Assembly (NCBI GenBank): GCA_015655565.1
Contig: JAATEU010000493.1
Span: forward strand, 1 to 7,466
Origin: Clostridiales bacterium
Lineage (GTDB): Bacteria; Bacillota; Clostridia; Lachnospirales; Lachnospiraceae
Reading direction: 5' to 3'
Length of the DNA stretch: 7,466 nt
In this document: positions 1 to 6,839 of the stretch, in pieces
Numbering within the stretch: position 1 is the first letter of the stretch
Layout: every line of letters starts with the position of its first letter
Notes under the pieces: generated by a model
What the model was told of the DNA's origin: nothing
What the model saw: only the letters and a program-made list of their open reading frames with translations
The model's database searches: none
Program-made: the position numbers and the translations under genes

Positions 1-169
1 AAACGGTTTGTGCAATGCAGCCAGCCCCAATATAGTAATTATCTATATCGGAAAGCCTGGCCCGCTCAAGGGCTTCCTTCATTATTCCACTGTAGTTTAG
101 AATATATTCCAATATACTTAGCTGCTGGTTTATATCCATATTGTACCCATTTAATAATTCGTATTCCAT
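1..169 (-). CDS. Nucleotidyltransferase family protein, N-terminal part (cut by window edge)
   Basis: The first 56 codons are present; the rest lies beyond the left edge. The product begins MEYELLNGYNMDINQQLS, continues with a helical stretch containing EALERARL, and reaches DIDNYYIGAGCIAQTV at the edge. The YIGAGCIAQTV segment matches, from memory, the first conserved block of the NTP_transf_6 / COG3575 nucleotidyltransferase-like family, where it normally runs into a VWN or VWD motif; that part is not visible. These are soluble cytoplasmic proteins whose substrate is generally unknown. I chose the ATG at 167-169 because AGGAG (175-179) lies 5 nt upstream of it. An in-frame ATG at 182-184 precedes that site and has no ribosome-binding site of its own. 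A promoter candidate lies 33 nt upstream, so the gene is probably transcribed separately from the surface-protein genes. The catalytic residues are outside the window. Confidence 0.75.
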   Translation of the reverse strand, partial: MEYELLNGYNMDINQQLSILEYILNYSGIMKEALERARLSDIDNYYIGAGCIAQTV

Positions 170-201
170 AGAATCTCCTATCATTTTTTTGGTATTAACT
201 C

Positions 202-230
202 ATTATACATCAAGTTTCATTGGATATGAA
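202..230 (-). promoter_or_regulatory. Candidate sigma-A promoter for the nucleotidyltransferase gene
   Basis: On the minus strand a perfect TATAAT (202-207) lies 17 nt downstream of TTCATA (225-230), which matches four of six positions of TTGACA. Transcription would begin near 195, giving a leader of about 25 nt that carries the AGGAG site. The weak -35 and the overlapping inverted repeat suggest possible regulation. No transcript data are available. Confidence 0.6.
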
Positions 231-242
231 ATAAAATCCAAT
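219..242. repeat. Inverted repeat over the -35 region, candidate operator
   Basis: ATTGGAT (219-225) and ATCCAAT (236-242) form a perfect 7-bp dyad separated by 10 bp. The centre-to-centre distance of 17 bp places both arms roughly 1.6 helical turns apart, and the dyad covers the -35 element of the nucleotidyltransferase promoter. This is a plausible site for a dimeric repressor, but in AT-rich DNA a 7-bp dyad can also arise by chance. Confidence 0.35.
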
Positions 243-287
243 ATTATAATAATAAAATTGTTGGAAGGAATCCATATGGCTTGTTTT

Positions 288-488
288 TCACGGTTTCCAC
301 ACTGTTTTACCGCTTACAAAATAAAGTTTTCCCACCTCCAATTCTTCGATTATCTGAATCGGTACAAACTGGTTCATCTAATACGCAGTTAATTGATCAT
401 ACCATATTACAAAATAAGATACTGAATCAATCGGATCTACAATAACAATATTTAAATCTTTTTTTAAATGAAGCCCTGATAAACGGAA
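288..488 (-). pseudogene. Possible gene remnant: open frame interrupted by one stop codon
   Basis: One minus-strand frame stays open for 67 codons apart from a single TAG at 378-380. The upstream part has no start codon and includes DLNIVIVDPIDSVSYF. The downstream part could start at ATG 375-377 and reads MNQFVPIQIIEELEVGKLYF followed by VSGKTVWKP and TGA, a 29-residue peptide. The composition (VDPID, EELEVGK) looks more protein-like than the surrounding DNA. There is no ribosome-binding site before the ATG. I do not recognise a family. In AT-rich DNA an open stretch of this length with one stop is uncommon but not rare, so chance remains a real alternative. Confidence 0.22.
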
Positions 489-567
489 TTACTTCGATTG
501 AAAGTTTTTACATTGACAGATATTTTTTTCAGAGAATTTTTTAATTCGTATTTAATTATATTTTTAT

Positions 568-3500
568 TTAATGTGTTCCCGCTGAAATATAGTCCTTTGA
601 TACCGATTTACCGGTATAGTAAAGAACATAATCCCCATCTTCAAAATGAAAGATATTGCCATCATAATCTGCTTTTTGATATTGATATCCTTCTCGTTTC
701 CACATATTACAGTAACCTCTTGCCGCATTGTCACTATTGATGTAGCTTAAATGCCGTTCACCATTTTGTACCGTCTCAATCCGGAAGTTTACAATAATAT
801 ATCCATTGCGCAGCCAAAAGCTTTCTTCGTAATTAATACCCCCATTATTTTTAATATATTCCATAACATTATAACCCTTTGGTACAACATGAACTTCACT
901 TGGCAGATAATATTCCCCGTACCAGTTCTGTACCGACTGTGCTGCTTTTACCTGTGTCACTCCTGCGGGCAAATCCGTTATATTACCTGCAAAGGTTCTT
1001 AAATTTTCAGGAATCATAATGTTGGTATATGTAAAAACATTTCGAATTTGAGCTTTTAATTTCTTTATTGACAAACCTTTTATTGCCGCAGTTGCTATAA
1101 GTTCATTTTCCGGAATACTCAGGTAAGGATCTCCTGTCCTAAGACTCTTTTTATTTTCCATGTCCAATGTACTGCCCATCTTTACCATAACCTGTTTTTT
1201 ATTATTAAAAGTCTCACTATAATAGATATCAACTTCCTGTCTGGTTTGACCTTTGCTGTCTACGTAAGAAAAAGCAGGCATAATACGGACATAGTCATTG
1301 TCATCATACATATTACCGATGGTCTGCAGTTCAAACCGGGTTACATATCCTGTCTTAACTGCTCCAATATTAATATACTGCGGATGTGATCCATTTACTA
1401 ATGCTAAAGTATATTTTACATTATTGCCATTGCTGTTCCCATTCTCGTCCTTATCACCCACCGTATATTTAAAATCGGTCAGAGATAATGAATGAGGTAT
1501 TCGGAATACATCTTCCCATATTGGATAATCCGAAATATCATATAGGTTCAATCCATAAATTCTTCCTGAAACTTCAACATCAATGGTATCTGTAGCCACG
1601 TAATTCACTAATTCCGTATTGGCAAGTGTTTCGGTTTTATTTTCTCCATTATTAGCATCAGAATTGATTGCGGTACTCCGAAAAAGAATGGTATATTGTC
1701 CTTCATCCACCCAGGTAGGAAGGTAAAACTGTGTTTTTGATGATACGCTTGTCCATTTACCGGCAGCAACATATGTCCCGCCTGTTGACGTTCCCCTGTA
1801 TACATCAAAAGGGAACTTAGCTTCCCTGGATTCCACATAACTCCCGTAATCATTGTAGTTGTAACCTTTTATGTACCGATGGGTTCCTGTTGTAGGAAGC
1901 TTGACATAAAAACCGGTATCCAGCACCAGAGAAGCTACACTGGTGTCCGGAGCTATCATTTGGTTATCCTCATATTTATCCTGAATCTTTGCATCACAGA
2001 CCGTAGGAGTATGTACCACTACGCTGTTTACATCCTCCAAGCCATAAGCCGTTTCTACTTCACTTGGATTTAACTCTGCTATAGGCTTATAAGTCACTGT
2101 CCCGGTTGTTTCATATTCCCCATTTGCCAGAGTACCCGGTATAACCAGGTTCGACTGATACAGGACATTTTCACCTGTTTCTTCTAATCCGCTTGGGATT
2201 TCATCGGGGGCATCTGTTTTTTCCTCTTTGACTTCAGCGGACATTACGGTTTCACCATTAAAAATCAGACTGTCATTCATGCATTGTATTTTCGCAACGG
2301 ATCCCTCGGCTTCAATTCTATACTCTCGGCTTGGTACACTACTGGAGTTCACAGTTTCTGAACCTAAATCAACGGTTATTTCATTTTTCGGTTGTATCAG
2401 ATGATCCGATTCTTCCTCACCGTGAGTATAGCTTACGGTGGGGGAAGAATATCCGAACGGTGTCAATGTGACACTTCCTTTAGGGAGTGCAGCATTATAT
2501 AATACTGCATTTTCAATTCCGTACACTCCAAGAGATGTAATAACCCAATAGGAATAATCCCTTGCAATCTTATAGGTATATGTCATATCCTTTGTTTCAC
2601 TATGGTTTTCTGTTACAGTTGTAGTTTCTCCTGTTACCGGATCGGTTTCCGTAGTGGTGGTTGTCCATTTTAAGTTATATGTTTTTTCAACATTTACCGT
2701 ATAATATCTTGTTCCATACACTCTGGTAAAGATAGAGCCGGCTAAATATTCACCGGTAAAAGCGTTGGCATAAAGGGATTCTATTCCCGGAATGCCGCCT
2801 GTAACTTCATAAGCTTCATTCCCTCTGGCATCTGCACCAATTACGGCAGTCGGATCGGTTTCCTCGTATTCCTTCGTAATTTCCTCTGCATTCTCACTGT
2901 CTTCCTTTACCGGGTAACGCCGGTAAATGGCAACAATATTTAAACCGTCCTCTTCCTCCGCCCCTTGCACGGTAAAGGTTCTGTCCCTGATATATCTCAA
3001 ATCATCCTTGTATTCATCCGGATATAAGTTTTTGTCTACAGCAGTCTTTCGGTTGCCTAACTTCTTTGTGCTGGACAGATTTTGATAGTAAACCCGGTAC
3101 AGATAATAGGTTTCCCCATTGCTTACCTGGCTGTCGGGAATGTTGCCTGAAGTCGTGGTAAAATCATCATGATTCTGATGGCTTCCGCAGTTCTTTGTTG
3201 CAATGGTGGTATAACTGCCGGATTGATACAGCTGGTATTCAATGGTAACCGGATATGTCTGCTCGCCGGCTTCATATGTAATTTTTATGTCAAAGCGGTC
3301 TGCAAAATCATCCGGATTCGCCCAATTTTCTGCATTTTCAATGCCGGTTTTAGTATAATAGGTATCCTGAGCCTTTGTGCCGTTATGTACCTGAATGATA
3401 CCATTTATATACAATGTATCATTATCTTTTATGGTTCCTAAATCCGTATTTGCTAAAGCTTCATTTACCTGCTTTTTGGTTAAATAAAATGTTACTGTTT

Positions 3501-3804
3501 TTGTTCCATTAGTATTCGTAAATTCAATCTTCTGTCCGGATCTTAACCAGAATATAGCATAGTTATCATCCTTTAATGGATTGCCGTTACTTGTATCTCT
3601 TCGCACGGTAAAGCCTATCGATTCCCATGTAATATTTGTAGTGGCTACTGTGTCGGTTGTTTTAAAGTAAAAATCACCATTATCCAGCATTTTAGCATCT
3701 GTGCCTGTGGCAGCATGTACCTTCTGTCCCGGTATAACAAGCAAGGTGATAAAACAAAAGAGAGTAAATATTTTTTTCATTTCTACTTTTAAATTCAGTT
3801 TCAA
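568..3804 (-). CDS. Very large secreted surface protein, DUF5704 / Athe_2463-like
   Basis: The product has 1078 residues. A Sec signal peptide is evident: basic start MKLNLKVEMKK, hydrophobic core, and a cleavage site after VHA near residue 31. From memory, several segments resemble large clostridial surface proteins annotated DUF5704 or Athe_2463: TTNITWESIGFTVRRD (55-70), GGIPGIESLYANAF (336-349), a YTVNVEKTYNLKW block (368-380), SGRIYGLNLYDISDYP (746-761), and a C-terminal block with CNMWKREGY (1032-1040) and GDYVLYYTG (1057-1065). A Thr/Glu-rich linker lies around 381-404. The remainder looks beta-rich, like stacked sandwich domains. No LPXTG motif, SLH repeat or C-terminal membrane anchor is seen, so attachment probably depends on a partner. 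The gene begins 18 nt after the SLH gene and is surely cotranscribed with it. Start is TTG, preceded by AGGGGG; the ATG at 3778-3780, nine codons in, has only a weak site. The role is unknown; a surface or pilus-associated adhesin is inference. Confidence 0.72.
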   Translation of the reverse strand: MKLNLKVEMKKIFTLFCFITLLVIPGQKVHAATGTDAKMLDNGDFYFKTTDTVATTNITWESIGFTVRRDTSNGNPLKDDNYAIFWLRSGQKIEFTNTNGTKTVTFYLTKKQVNEALANTDLGTIKDNDTLYINGIIQVHNGTKAQDTYYTKTGIENAENWANPDDFADRFDIKITYEAGEQTYPVTIEYQLYQSGSYTTIATKNCGSHQNHDDFTTTSGNIPDSQVSNGETYYLYRVYYQNLSSTKKLGNRKTAVDKNLYPDEYKDDLRYIRDRTFTVQGAEEEDGLNIVAIYRRYPVKEDSENAEEITKEYEETDPTAVIGADARGNEAYEVTGGIPGIESLYANAFTGEYLAGSIFTRVYGTRYYTVNVEKTYNLKWTTTTTETDPVTGETTTVTENHSETKDMTYTYKIARDYSYWVITSLGVYGIENAVLYNAALPKGSVTLTPFGYSSPTVSYTHGEEESDHLIQPKNEITVDLGSETVNSSSVPSREYRIEAEGSVAKIQCMNDSLIFNGETVMSAEVKEEKTDAPDEIPSGLEETGENVLYQSNLVIPGTLANGEYETTGTVTYKPIAELNPSEVETAYGLEDVNSVVVHTPTVCDAKIQDKYEDNQMIAPDTSVASLVLDTGFYVKLPTTGTHRYIKGYNYNDYGSYVESREAKFPFDVYRGTSTGGTYVAAGKWTSVSSKTQFYLPTWVDEGQYTILFRSTAINSDANNGENKTETLANTELVNYVATDTIDVEVSGRIYGLNLYDISDYPIWEDVFRIPHSLSLTDFKYTVGDKDENGNSNGNNVKYTLALVNGSHPQYINIGAVKTGYVTRFELQTIGNMYDDNDYVRIMPAFSYVDSKGQTRQEVDIYYSETFNNKKQVMVKMGSTLDMENKKSLRTGDPYLSIPENELIATAAIKGLSIKKLKAQIRNVFTYTNIMIPENLRTFAGNITDLPAGVTQVKAAQSVQNWYGEYYLPSEVHVVPKGYNVMEYIKNNGGINYEESFWLRNGYIIVNFRIETVQNGERHLSYINSDNAARGYCNMWKREGYQYQKADYDGNIFHFEDGDYVLYYTGKSVSKDYISAGTH

Positions 3805-3809
3805 GTTAT

Positions 3810-3815
3810 CCCCCT
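3810..3815 (-). promoter_or_regulatory. Ribosome-binding site that supports a TTG start
   Basis: AGGGGG ends 5 nt before TTG (3802-3804). The first in-frame ATG (3778-3780) is preceded only by AAAGTAGAA. Spacing and strength therefore favour the TTG. Both starts keep an intact signal peptide, so the mature protein would be identical. Confidence 0.6.
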
Positions 3816-3822
3816 ATTCTCT

Positions 3823-5070
3823 TTAGTCCTCATAATCCTGGAGAGAATCATCGGTAACATAGTAATCACTGCCATCACTACTACCATTGATGGTTCCTAA
3901 CTCAATGTCATAAATCCCATCGAACCACGTGTCTTTTTTTAACTCAGGCATCCATATTAATTCTCCACAAATTAAATCCTCTGGAGTCAATTTCGAACCG
4001 GAATAGGTTACCTTAAATTTCACATAAACTCTTACATAATAACTCATATCTTTATATAACGTGGATGGTTCCACAGCAATCACTTTACTTTGAATCACTA
4101 TTTTATTTTTTTTTACTACATCTATATAGTCTTTAATAGCATCCGTAATTCTTTTATCATTTGTTACATCATCATATTGGGTATAGCTGCTTCTTAAGGT
4201 ATTTATCCAGGTATTATCTATGGTTTTATAATTTACATTCAAACGGCTTTGCAGGTTTGTTTCTAATCTCTCCATCCAGGTATCTTGGTACTTATCCAGA
4301 ATATCCTGCATGTCTTTTCCATGAAAATTAATGTCCTTAAATCTTGCAGGGCTTGCATAGTGGACTAATTCTTCTGGTTCAAAATAATACTTTGCTCTTT
4401 GATACATAAACTTCATTTCATAAAAAGAATTTGGATAACAAGCCAAAATATACTCATAATCATCCGCATTATCCGGTAAATTCGTTGTCCGGATCACTAA
4501 TCCGTCCGGGCTTAAGTCTGCCCTTTTCTTGGTATTAGTAAGCATACTGATAACATTTTCAGAGCCTGCCGCGGTCATATACTCACTGCCCCTGAACTCC
4601 CTGCTCTTTATATAATAACCGTTGCTGTAGCTTTTCATAAAGCCTTTTGCATAGTTTTTAGCTACAGCTTCCCTCTTGCCCCAGGCTATCTTAGTAATAT
4701 CAGAAATACGTTCTTCTAATACGGTATTCAGCAGGCCTGCATCCACGGTATTACCATGCAGATATTCATCTGCCCGGTCTAAAAGAACCGCTGCATCCGT
4801 CCTGGTTGTATACTTGCTGTAATCGGAAAAATCTCCATCCTTTACAATACCGGCCTTTAATGCTGCAGTTAAGTATGGATTAGATGAATTGATATCCACT
4901 TCCAGGTCAACGGCCTGTACCACTAATTTTATGAAATTATATATTTTTATCTTACTGCTCGTTACTGCAGCTGCTCCCGGCGCCGGAATCAAAATTGTGA
5001 TTGCTAAAATTACGACTGCCAATATTAGACTTAATCCTCTGTTTCTCACATTCTTTAAATTTTCTCTCAT
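3823..5070 (-). CDS. Secreted protein with two degenerate S-layer homology repeats
   Basis: The product has 415 residues. It begins MRENLKNVRNRGLSLILAVV, a basic segment followed by a hydrophobic stretch to about residue 29, then PAPGAAA, a likely signal peptidase I site near residue 35. Two SLH-like repeats follow: about 62-104 (ALKAGIVKDGDFSDY, then YTTRTDAAVLLDRADEYL) and about 122-178 (RISDITKIA, then AVAKNYAKGFMKSYSNGYY). SLH domains bind pyruvylated secondary wall polymers; these copies are divergent, so binding is not certain. The middle is helical and charged. The last 90 residues look beta-rich (YYVRVYVKFKVTYSG, then GELIWMPELKKDTWFDGIYD), and the tail is acidic. I chose the ATG at 5068-5070 because AAGGGAG (5079-5085) is 8 nt upstream; the in-frame ATG at 5086-5088 overlaps the upstream side of that site. 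The gene has its own promoter candidate and is followed after 18 nt by the 1078-aa gene. A wall anchor for that partner is inference. Confidence 0.78.
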   Translation of the reverse strand: MRENLKNVRNRGLSLILAVVILAITILIPAPGAAAVTSSKIKIYNFIKLVVQAVDLEVDINSSNPYLTAALKAGIVKDGDFSDYSKYTTRTDAAVLLDRADEYLHGNTVDAGLLNTVLEERISDITKIAWGKREAVAKNYAKGFMKSYSNGYYIKSREFRGSEYMTAAGSENVISMLTNTKKRADLSPDGLVIRTTNLPDNADDYEYILACYPNSFYEMKFMYQRAKYYFEPEELVHYASPARFKDINFHGKDMQDILDKYQDTWMERLETNLQSRLNVNYKTIDNTWINTLRSSYTQYDDVTNDKRITDAIKDYIDVVKKNKIVIQSKVIAVEPSTLYKDMSYYVRVYVKFKVTYSGSKLTPEDLICGELIWMPELKKDTWFDGIYDIELGTINGSSDGSDYYVTDDSLQDYED

Positions 5071-5112
5071 GTTTTTATCTCCCTTCATTTTGGAAAAAAT
5101 TATCTTATTCTT

Positions 5113-5142
5113 ATTATATATCCCAAATGAATCTTATTACAA
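5113..5142 (-). promoter_or_regulatory. Candidate sigma-A promoter for the SLH / 1078-aa gene pair
   Basis: Minus-strand TTGTAA (5137-5142) is followed after 18 nt by TATAAT (5113-5118), with an alternative TATATA two bases upstream giving a 16-nt spacer. Transcription would start near 5106, leaving a leader of about 36 nt before the ATG at 5070. This suggests that the SLH and 1078-aa genes can be transcribed independently of the three membrane-protein genes upstream. Confidence 0.55.
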
Positions 5143-5177
5143 TAATTACTTACAAATTCTTGATAAAAAACTTCAAA

Positions 5178-5246
5178 CTATAAAAAACCTCTATTCTTGT
5201 TTGCCAAAAAATAAATTATTTCCATTCCATATTTTACTGCATTCAT
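5178..5246 (-). CDS. Possible 22-residue mini-ORF or leader peptide
   Basis: The frame encodes MNAVKYGMEIIYFLANK followed by NRGFL and TAG. GAAGG lies 6 nt before the ATG, an acceptable ribosome-binding site, and a promoter candidate lies about 53 nt upstream. The peptide has a short hydrophobic patch and a basic tail. I recognise no family. It lies between the 317-aa gene and the SLH promoter, so it could be a leader peptide, a small membrane peptide or a chance ORF. Its length alone gives no support. Confidence 0.22.
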   Translation of the reverse strand: MNAVKYGMEIIYFLANKNRGFL

Positions 5247-5298
5247 AATTTGCCTTCTTTTTCGGTTACATATTATTCACATCCGAATAAATATTTCC

Positions 5299-5328
5299 TC
5301 TATATTCACTTTGATACGTTAATGTGAA
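5299..5328 (-). promoter_or_regulatory. Second candidate promoter with a dyad filling its spacer
   Basis: Minus-strand TTCACA (5323-5328, five of six to TTGACA) and TATAGA (5299-5304, four of six to TATAAT) are 18 nt apart. An imperfect dyad with TTCAC and GTGAA ends (5305-5309 and 5324-5328) spans from the -35 to the edge of the -10. It would start transcription near 5292, about 46 nt before the mini-ORF and about 220 nt before the SLH gene. A regulator could bind the dyad. The -10 is weak. Confidence 0.3.
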
Positions 5329-5383
5329 CAGAATTTTTGAATCATCAATAAATAACATAATAGATTATTAAGTTTTTATGCTT

Positions 5384-6337
5384 CTACGGTTTACAGTCCT
5401 GACAAGGAAATGCTCCCTCCAAGGCGCATTCTTCTTTGGTGTAATAAACCATTCCGTTACCGTTTACATGTGTACATTCTGCCTTATGGTAATATTTCTG
5501 TTCATTTTCTTCTGTTATATAATAAATATTAGATTTCCTGATTCTTGCGCCTCCCAGTGCATACCGGTTATAGGTATCCAATCCTGCCGCATTGTATGGA
5601 TAACCCTGAAAAATAACAAGCATACTGATATCATCTACTGTTCGGTACCAATCTGTTTTATCAATCTGTGGAAGCCAAAACTGATAGGTTATACCAAACT
5701 GATAGGCTATATTGTTATATTGGTTGATATAGTAATTCATACTTTTTTCAATTGCCCCAATAATGGCATTTCTACGGATAGCATCGTAGTTTTCATCATG
5801 GGTAAGAAATGAATCCGGAAATACCATTTTCAAATCCCTGTAGTCGCCTTCCTGAATTTGATTTGTGGATTTATCATATATACTCACATATGTGCCTAAT
5901 GTAAATTTATAAATCAAATTATCTTCTTCATAAGTATAAGGTATTTTTTCACTCCACTTTTGTCCTATTAAATTCCCTCCATTGAATTCGTATGTATCAG
6001 AATAGTAAATATAAAATCCATCCGTATCTGTCACCAATATAATTGGTATATACCCTTTTAAATTTTCTTCCAACCGGCTGTTTCCAATTACCCCAAAGTT
6101 CGCATACAAAGAGATATAAAACTGGTCAACCGCAGCATCTTTGTTAAGGATTAAATTACGTTTACTGTCTACTTCCACTAAATCTATGACTCCATCATCA
6201 ACGGAACTGTCAAGCGCTTTGTTATATTCTGTTTTTTTATTTATTATTGCCGTTAAATTATTTACCCTGACATCAAGTATCGTAAAAAAGGTGACTTCTA
6301 TTATAAAAAATATAATTATCAGATTAGCTAACTTCAT
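5384..6337 (-). CDS. Membrane-anchored exported protein with C-terminal Ada-like HCCC zinc-site motif
   Basis: The product has 317 residues. One hydrophobic segment at about 4-22 (ANLIIIFFIIEVTFFTILD) anchors it, with the rest predicted outside the cell. Then come a helix with KKTEYNKALDSSVDDGVIDL (34-53), AVDQFYISLYANFG, a beta-rich part (GYIPIILVTDTDGFYIYYSD), and a long helix around 185-212. The helix-then-AVDQFY arrangement recalls TadE/TadG-like minor pilins; this is weak inference. The C-terminal 37 residues carry YYHKAEC (282-288) and PCQDCKP (311-317). These resemble the metal-binding module of Ada-like and related proteins, usually YHxxxC followed by PCxxC; candidate ligands are H284, C288, C312 and C315, with H290 and C304 as extras. 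The start overlaps the end of the 171-aa gene by 14 nt, with GGAGG 10 nt upstream and an in-frame TGA just before it, which fixes the ATG and suggests translational coupling. The function is unknown. Confidence 0.75.
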   Translation of the reverse strand: MKLANLIIIFFIIEVTFFTILDVRVNNLTAIINKKTEYNKALDSSVDDGVIDLVEVDSKRNLILNKDAAVDQFYISLYANFGVIGNSRLEENLKGYIPIILVTDTDGFYIYYSDTYEFNGGNLIGQKWSEKIPYTYEEDNLIYKFTLGTYVSIYDKSTNQIQEGDYRDLKMVFPDSFLTHDENYDAIRRNAIIGAIEKSMNYYINQYNNIAYQFGITYQFWLPQIDKTDWYRTVDDISMLVIFQGYPYNAAGLDTYNRYALGGARIRKSNIYYITEENEQKYYHKAECTHVNGNGMVYYTKEECALEGAFPCQDCKP

Positions 6338-6839
6338 CCCGTATCATGCCTCCGTAGGTAACCAGAATCTGCTCATCGGGAACATCCCGCGAATAAAAAA
6401 GCTCCATAAGTTTTGTCGCTATGGTCCTGGTACGGTTTACAACCGTAACGGATATCAAATCTCCCGGTGAAAAATAATAAGCTTCTCCCTTATCAAAGGT
6501 ATCCAATATGTCATCCTGATAGGTATTAATGTAATAAATATCATAATCCTCTAAAAAAGCACCGGTATTTTCATCATACAACGGTTCTACTACCCTATGG
6601 GAATGTACTATTTCAATATTATAAAGATTATTTGTTGCATCAATTTTATTTATAAAATCCAAATAGGTATCCATACTTAAAAATCCGGTGTTTTTTATAC
6701 TGTCAACAAATTGCGTTGTTTCATTCGAAACATAGCTTTGACTAATTGCATCCTGTTTTTGTGCCATATATAATAATGGACCAAGAAACAGTATAAATGC
6801 CGCAAGTAAAAAAGTAATTATTTTGCTGAATGAATCCAT
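6324..6839 (-). CDS. Small membrane-anchored exported protein (minor-pilin or TadE-like?), 171 aa
   Basis: The product starts MDSFSKIITFLLAAFILFLG. One hydrophobic segment at about 7-24 is followed by an exported domain that begins helical (SYVSNETTQFVDSIKNTGF) and becomes mixed alpha/beta. Distinctive parts are YYFSPGDLISVTVVN and the C-terminal YGGMIRDE. From memory, similar proteins of unknown function occur next to Tad/Flp-type pilus genes in clostridia; I cannot verify this here. It has no prepilin peptidase motif and no E5 residue, so a classical type IV pilin is unlikely. The nearest ribosome-binding site, GAGGG (6846-6850), is 6 nt before the ATG. A stronger AGGAGG (6859-6864) sits too far away, directly after a hairpin. 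The stop codon lies inside the next gene, giving a 14-nt overlap. Confidence 0.72.
   Translation of the reverse strand: MDSFSKIITFLLAAFILFLGPLLYMAQKQDAISQSYVSNETTQFVDSIKNTGFLSMDTYLDFINKIDATNNLYNIEIVHSHRVVEPLYDENTGAFLEDYDIYYINTYQDDILDTFDKGEAYYFSPGDLISVTVVNRTRTIATKLMELFYSRDVPDEQILVTYGGMIRDEVS

Larger units (their letters stand above)
185..567. other. AT-rich intergenic region between the 1078-aa gene and the nucleotidyltransferase gene
   Basis: No intact gene is supported in this 383-bp stretch. It holds the nucleotidyltransferase promoter and dyad at its left end, a degenerate minus-strand open frame at 288-488, and very AT-rich sequence next to the stop codon of the large gene. I found no GC-rich stem followed by a T run, so the transcription end of the surface-protein genes is not defined. 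Plus-strand frames here have no ribosome-binding site and a composition expected of noncoding DNA. Confidence 0.6.
5087..5383. other. Intergenic region between the 317-aa gene and the SLH gene
   Basis: This stretch of about 300 bp is strongly AT-rich and holds two promoter candidates, a 22-codon mini-ORF and short dyads around 5273-5290 (TTATTC / GAATAA) and 5305-5328 (TTCAC / GTGAA). No strong terminator follows the 317-aa gene, so readthrough from the upstream genes is possible. I saw no recognisable riboswitch core. Confidence 0.5.

Noticed and set aside
453..560. Terminator of the surface-protein transcript
   Set aside because: Only AT dyads such as ATTTAAA / TTTAAAT are present downstream of the 1078-aa stop. 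No GC-containing stem with a T tract was found.
141..740. Plus-strand open frames of about 80 codons at 141-392 and 498-740
   Set aside because: They have no ribosome-binding site and low-complexity hydrophobic composition. The first overlaps the nucleotidyltransferase start and the second lies largely antisense to the 1078-aa gene.
1608..1853. 81-codon frame inside the 1078-aa gene
   Set aside because: It is an alternate frame of the same strand within a continuous, clearly coding 3.2-kb gene.
1884..2870. Repeated domain units or a CRISPR-like array inside the large gene
   Set aside because: No nucleotide direct repeats with regular spacing were seen. The Thr/Glu-rich part is a short linker, not an array.
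4889..5248. Plus-strand 119-codon frame
   Set aside because: It runs antisense to the signal peptide of the SLH protein and through the AT-rich promoter region. It is Leu/Ile/Lys-rich with no family resemblance, and it is best explained as a shadow.
5087..5383. A cyclic di-GMP or other riboswitch upstream of the SLH gene
   Set aside because: No conserved core or GC-containing junction can be seen. The region is nearly all A and T with short dyads only.
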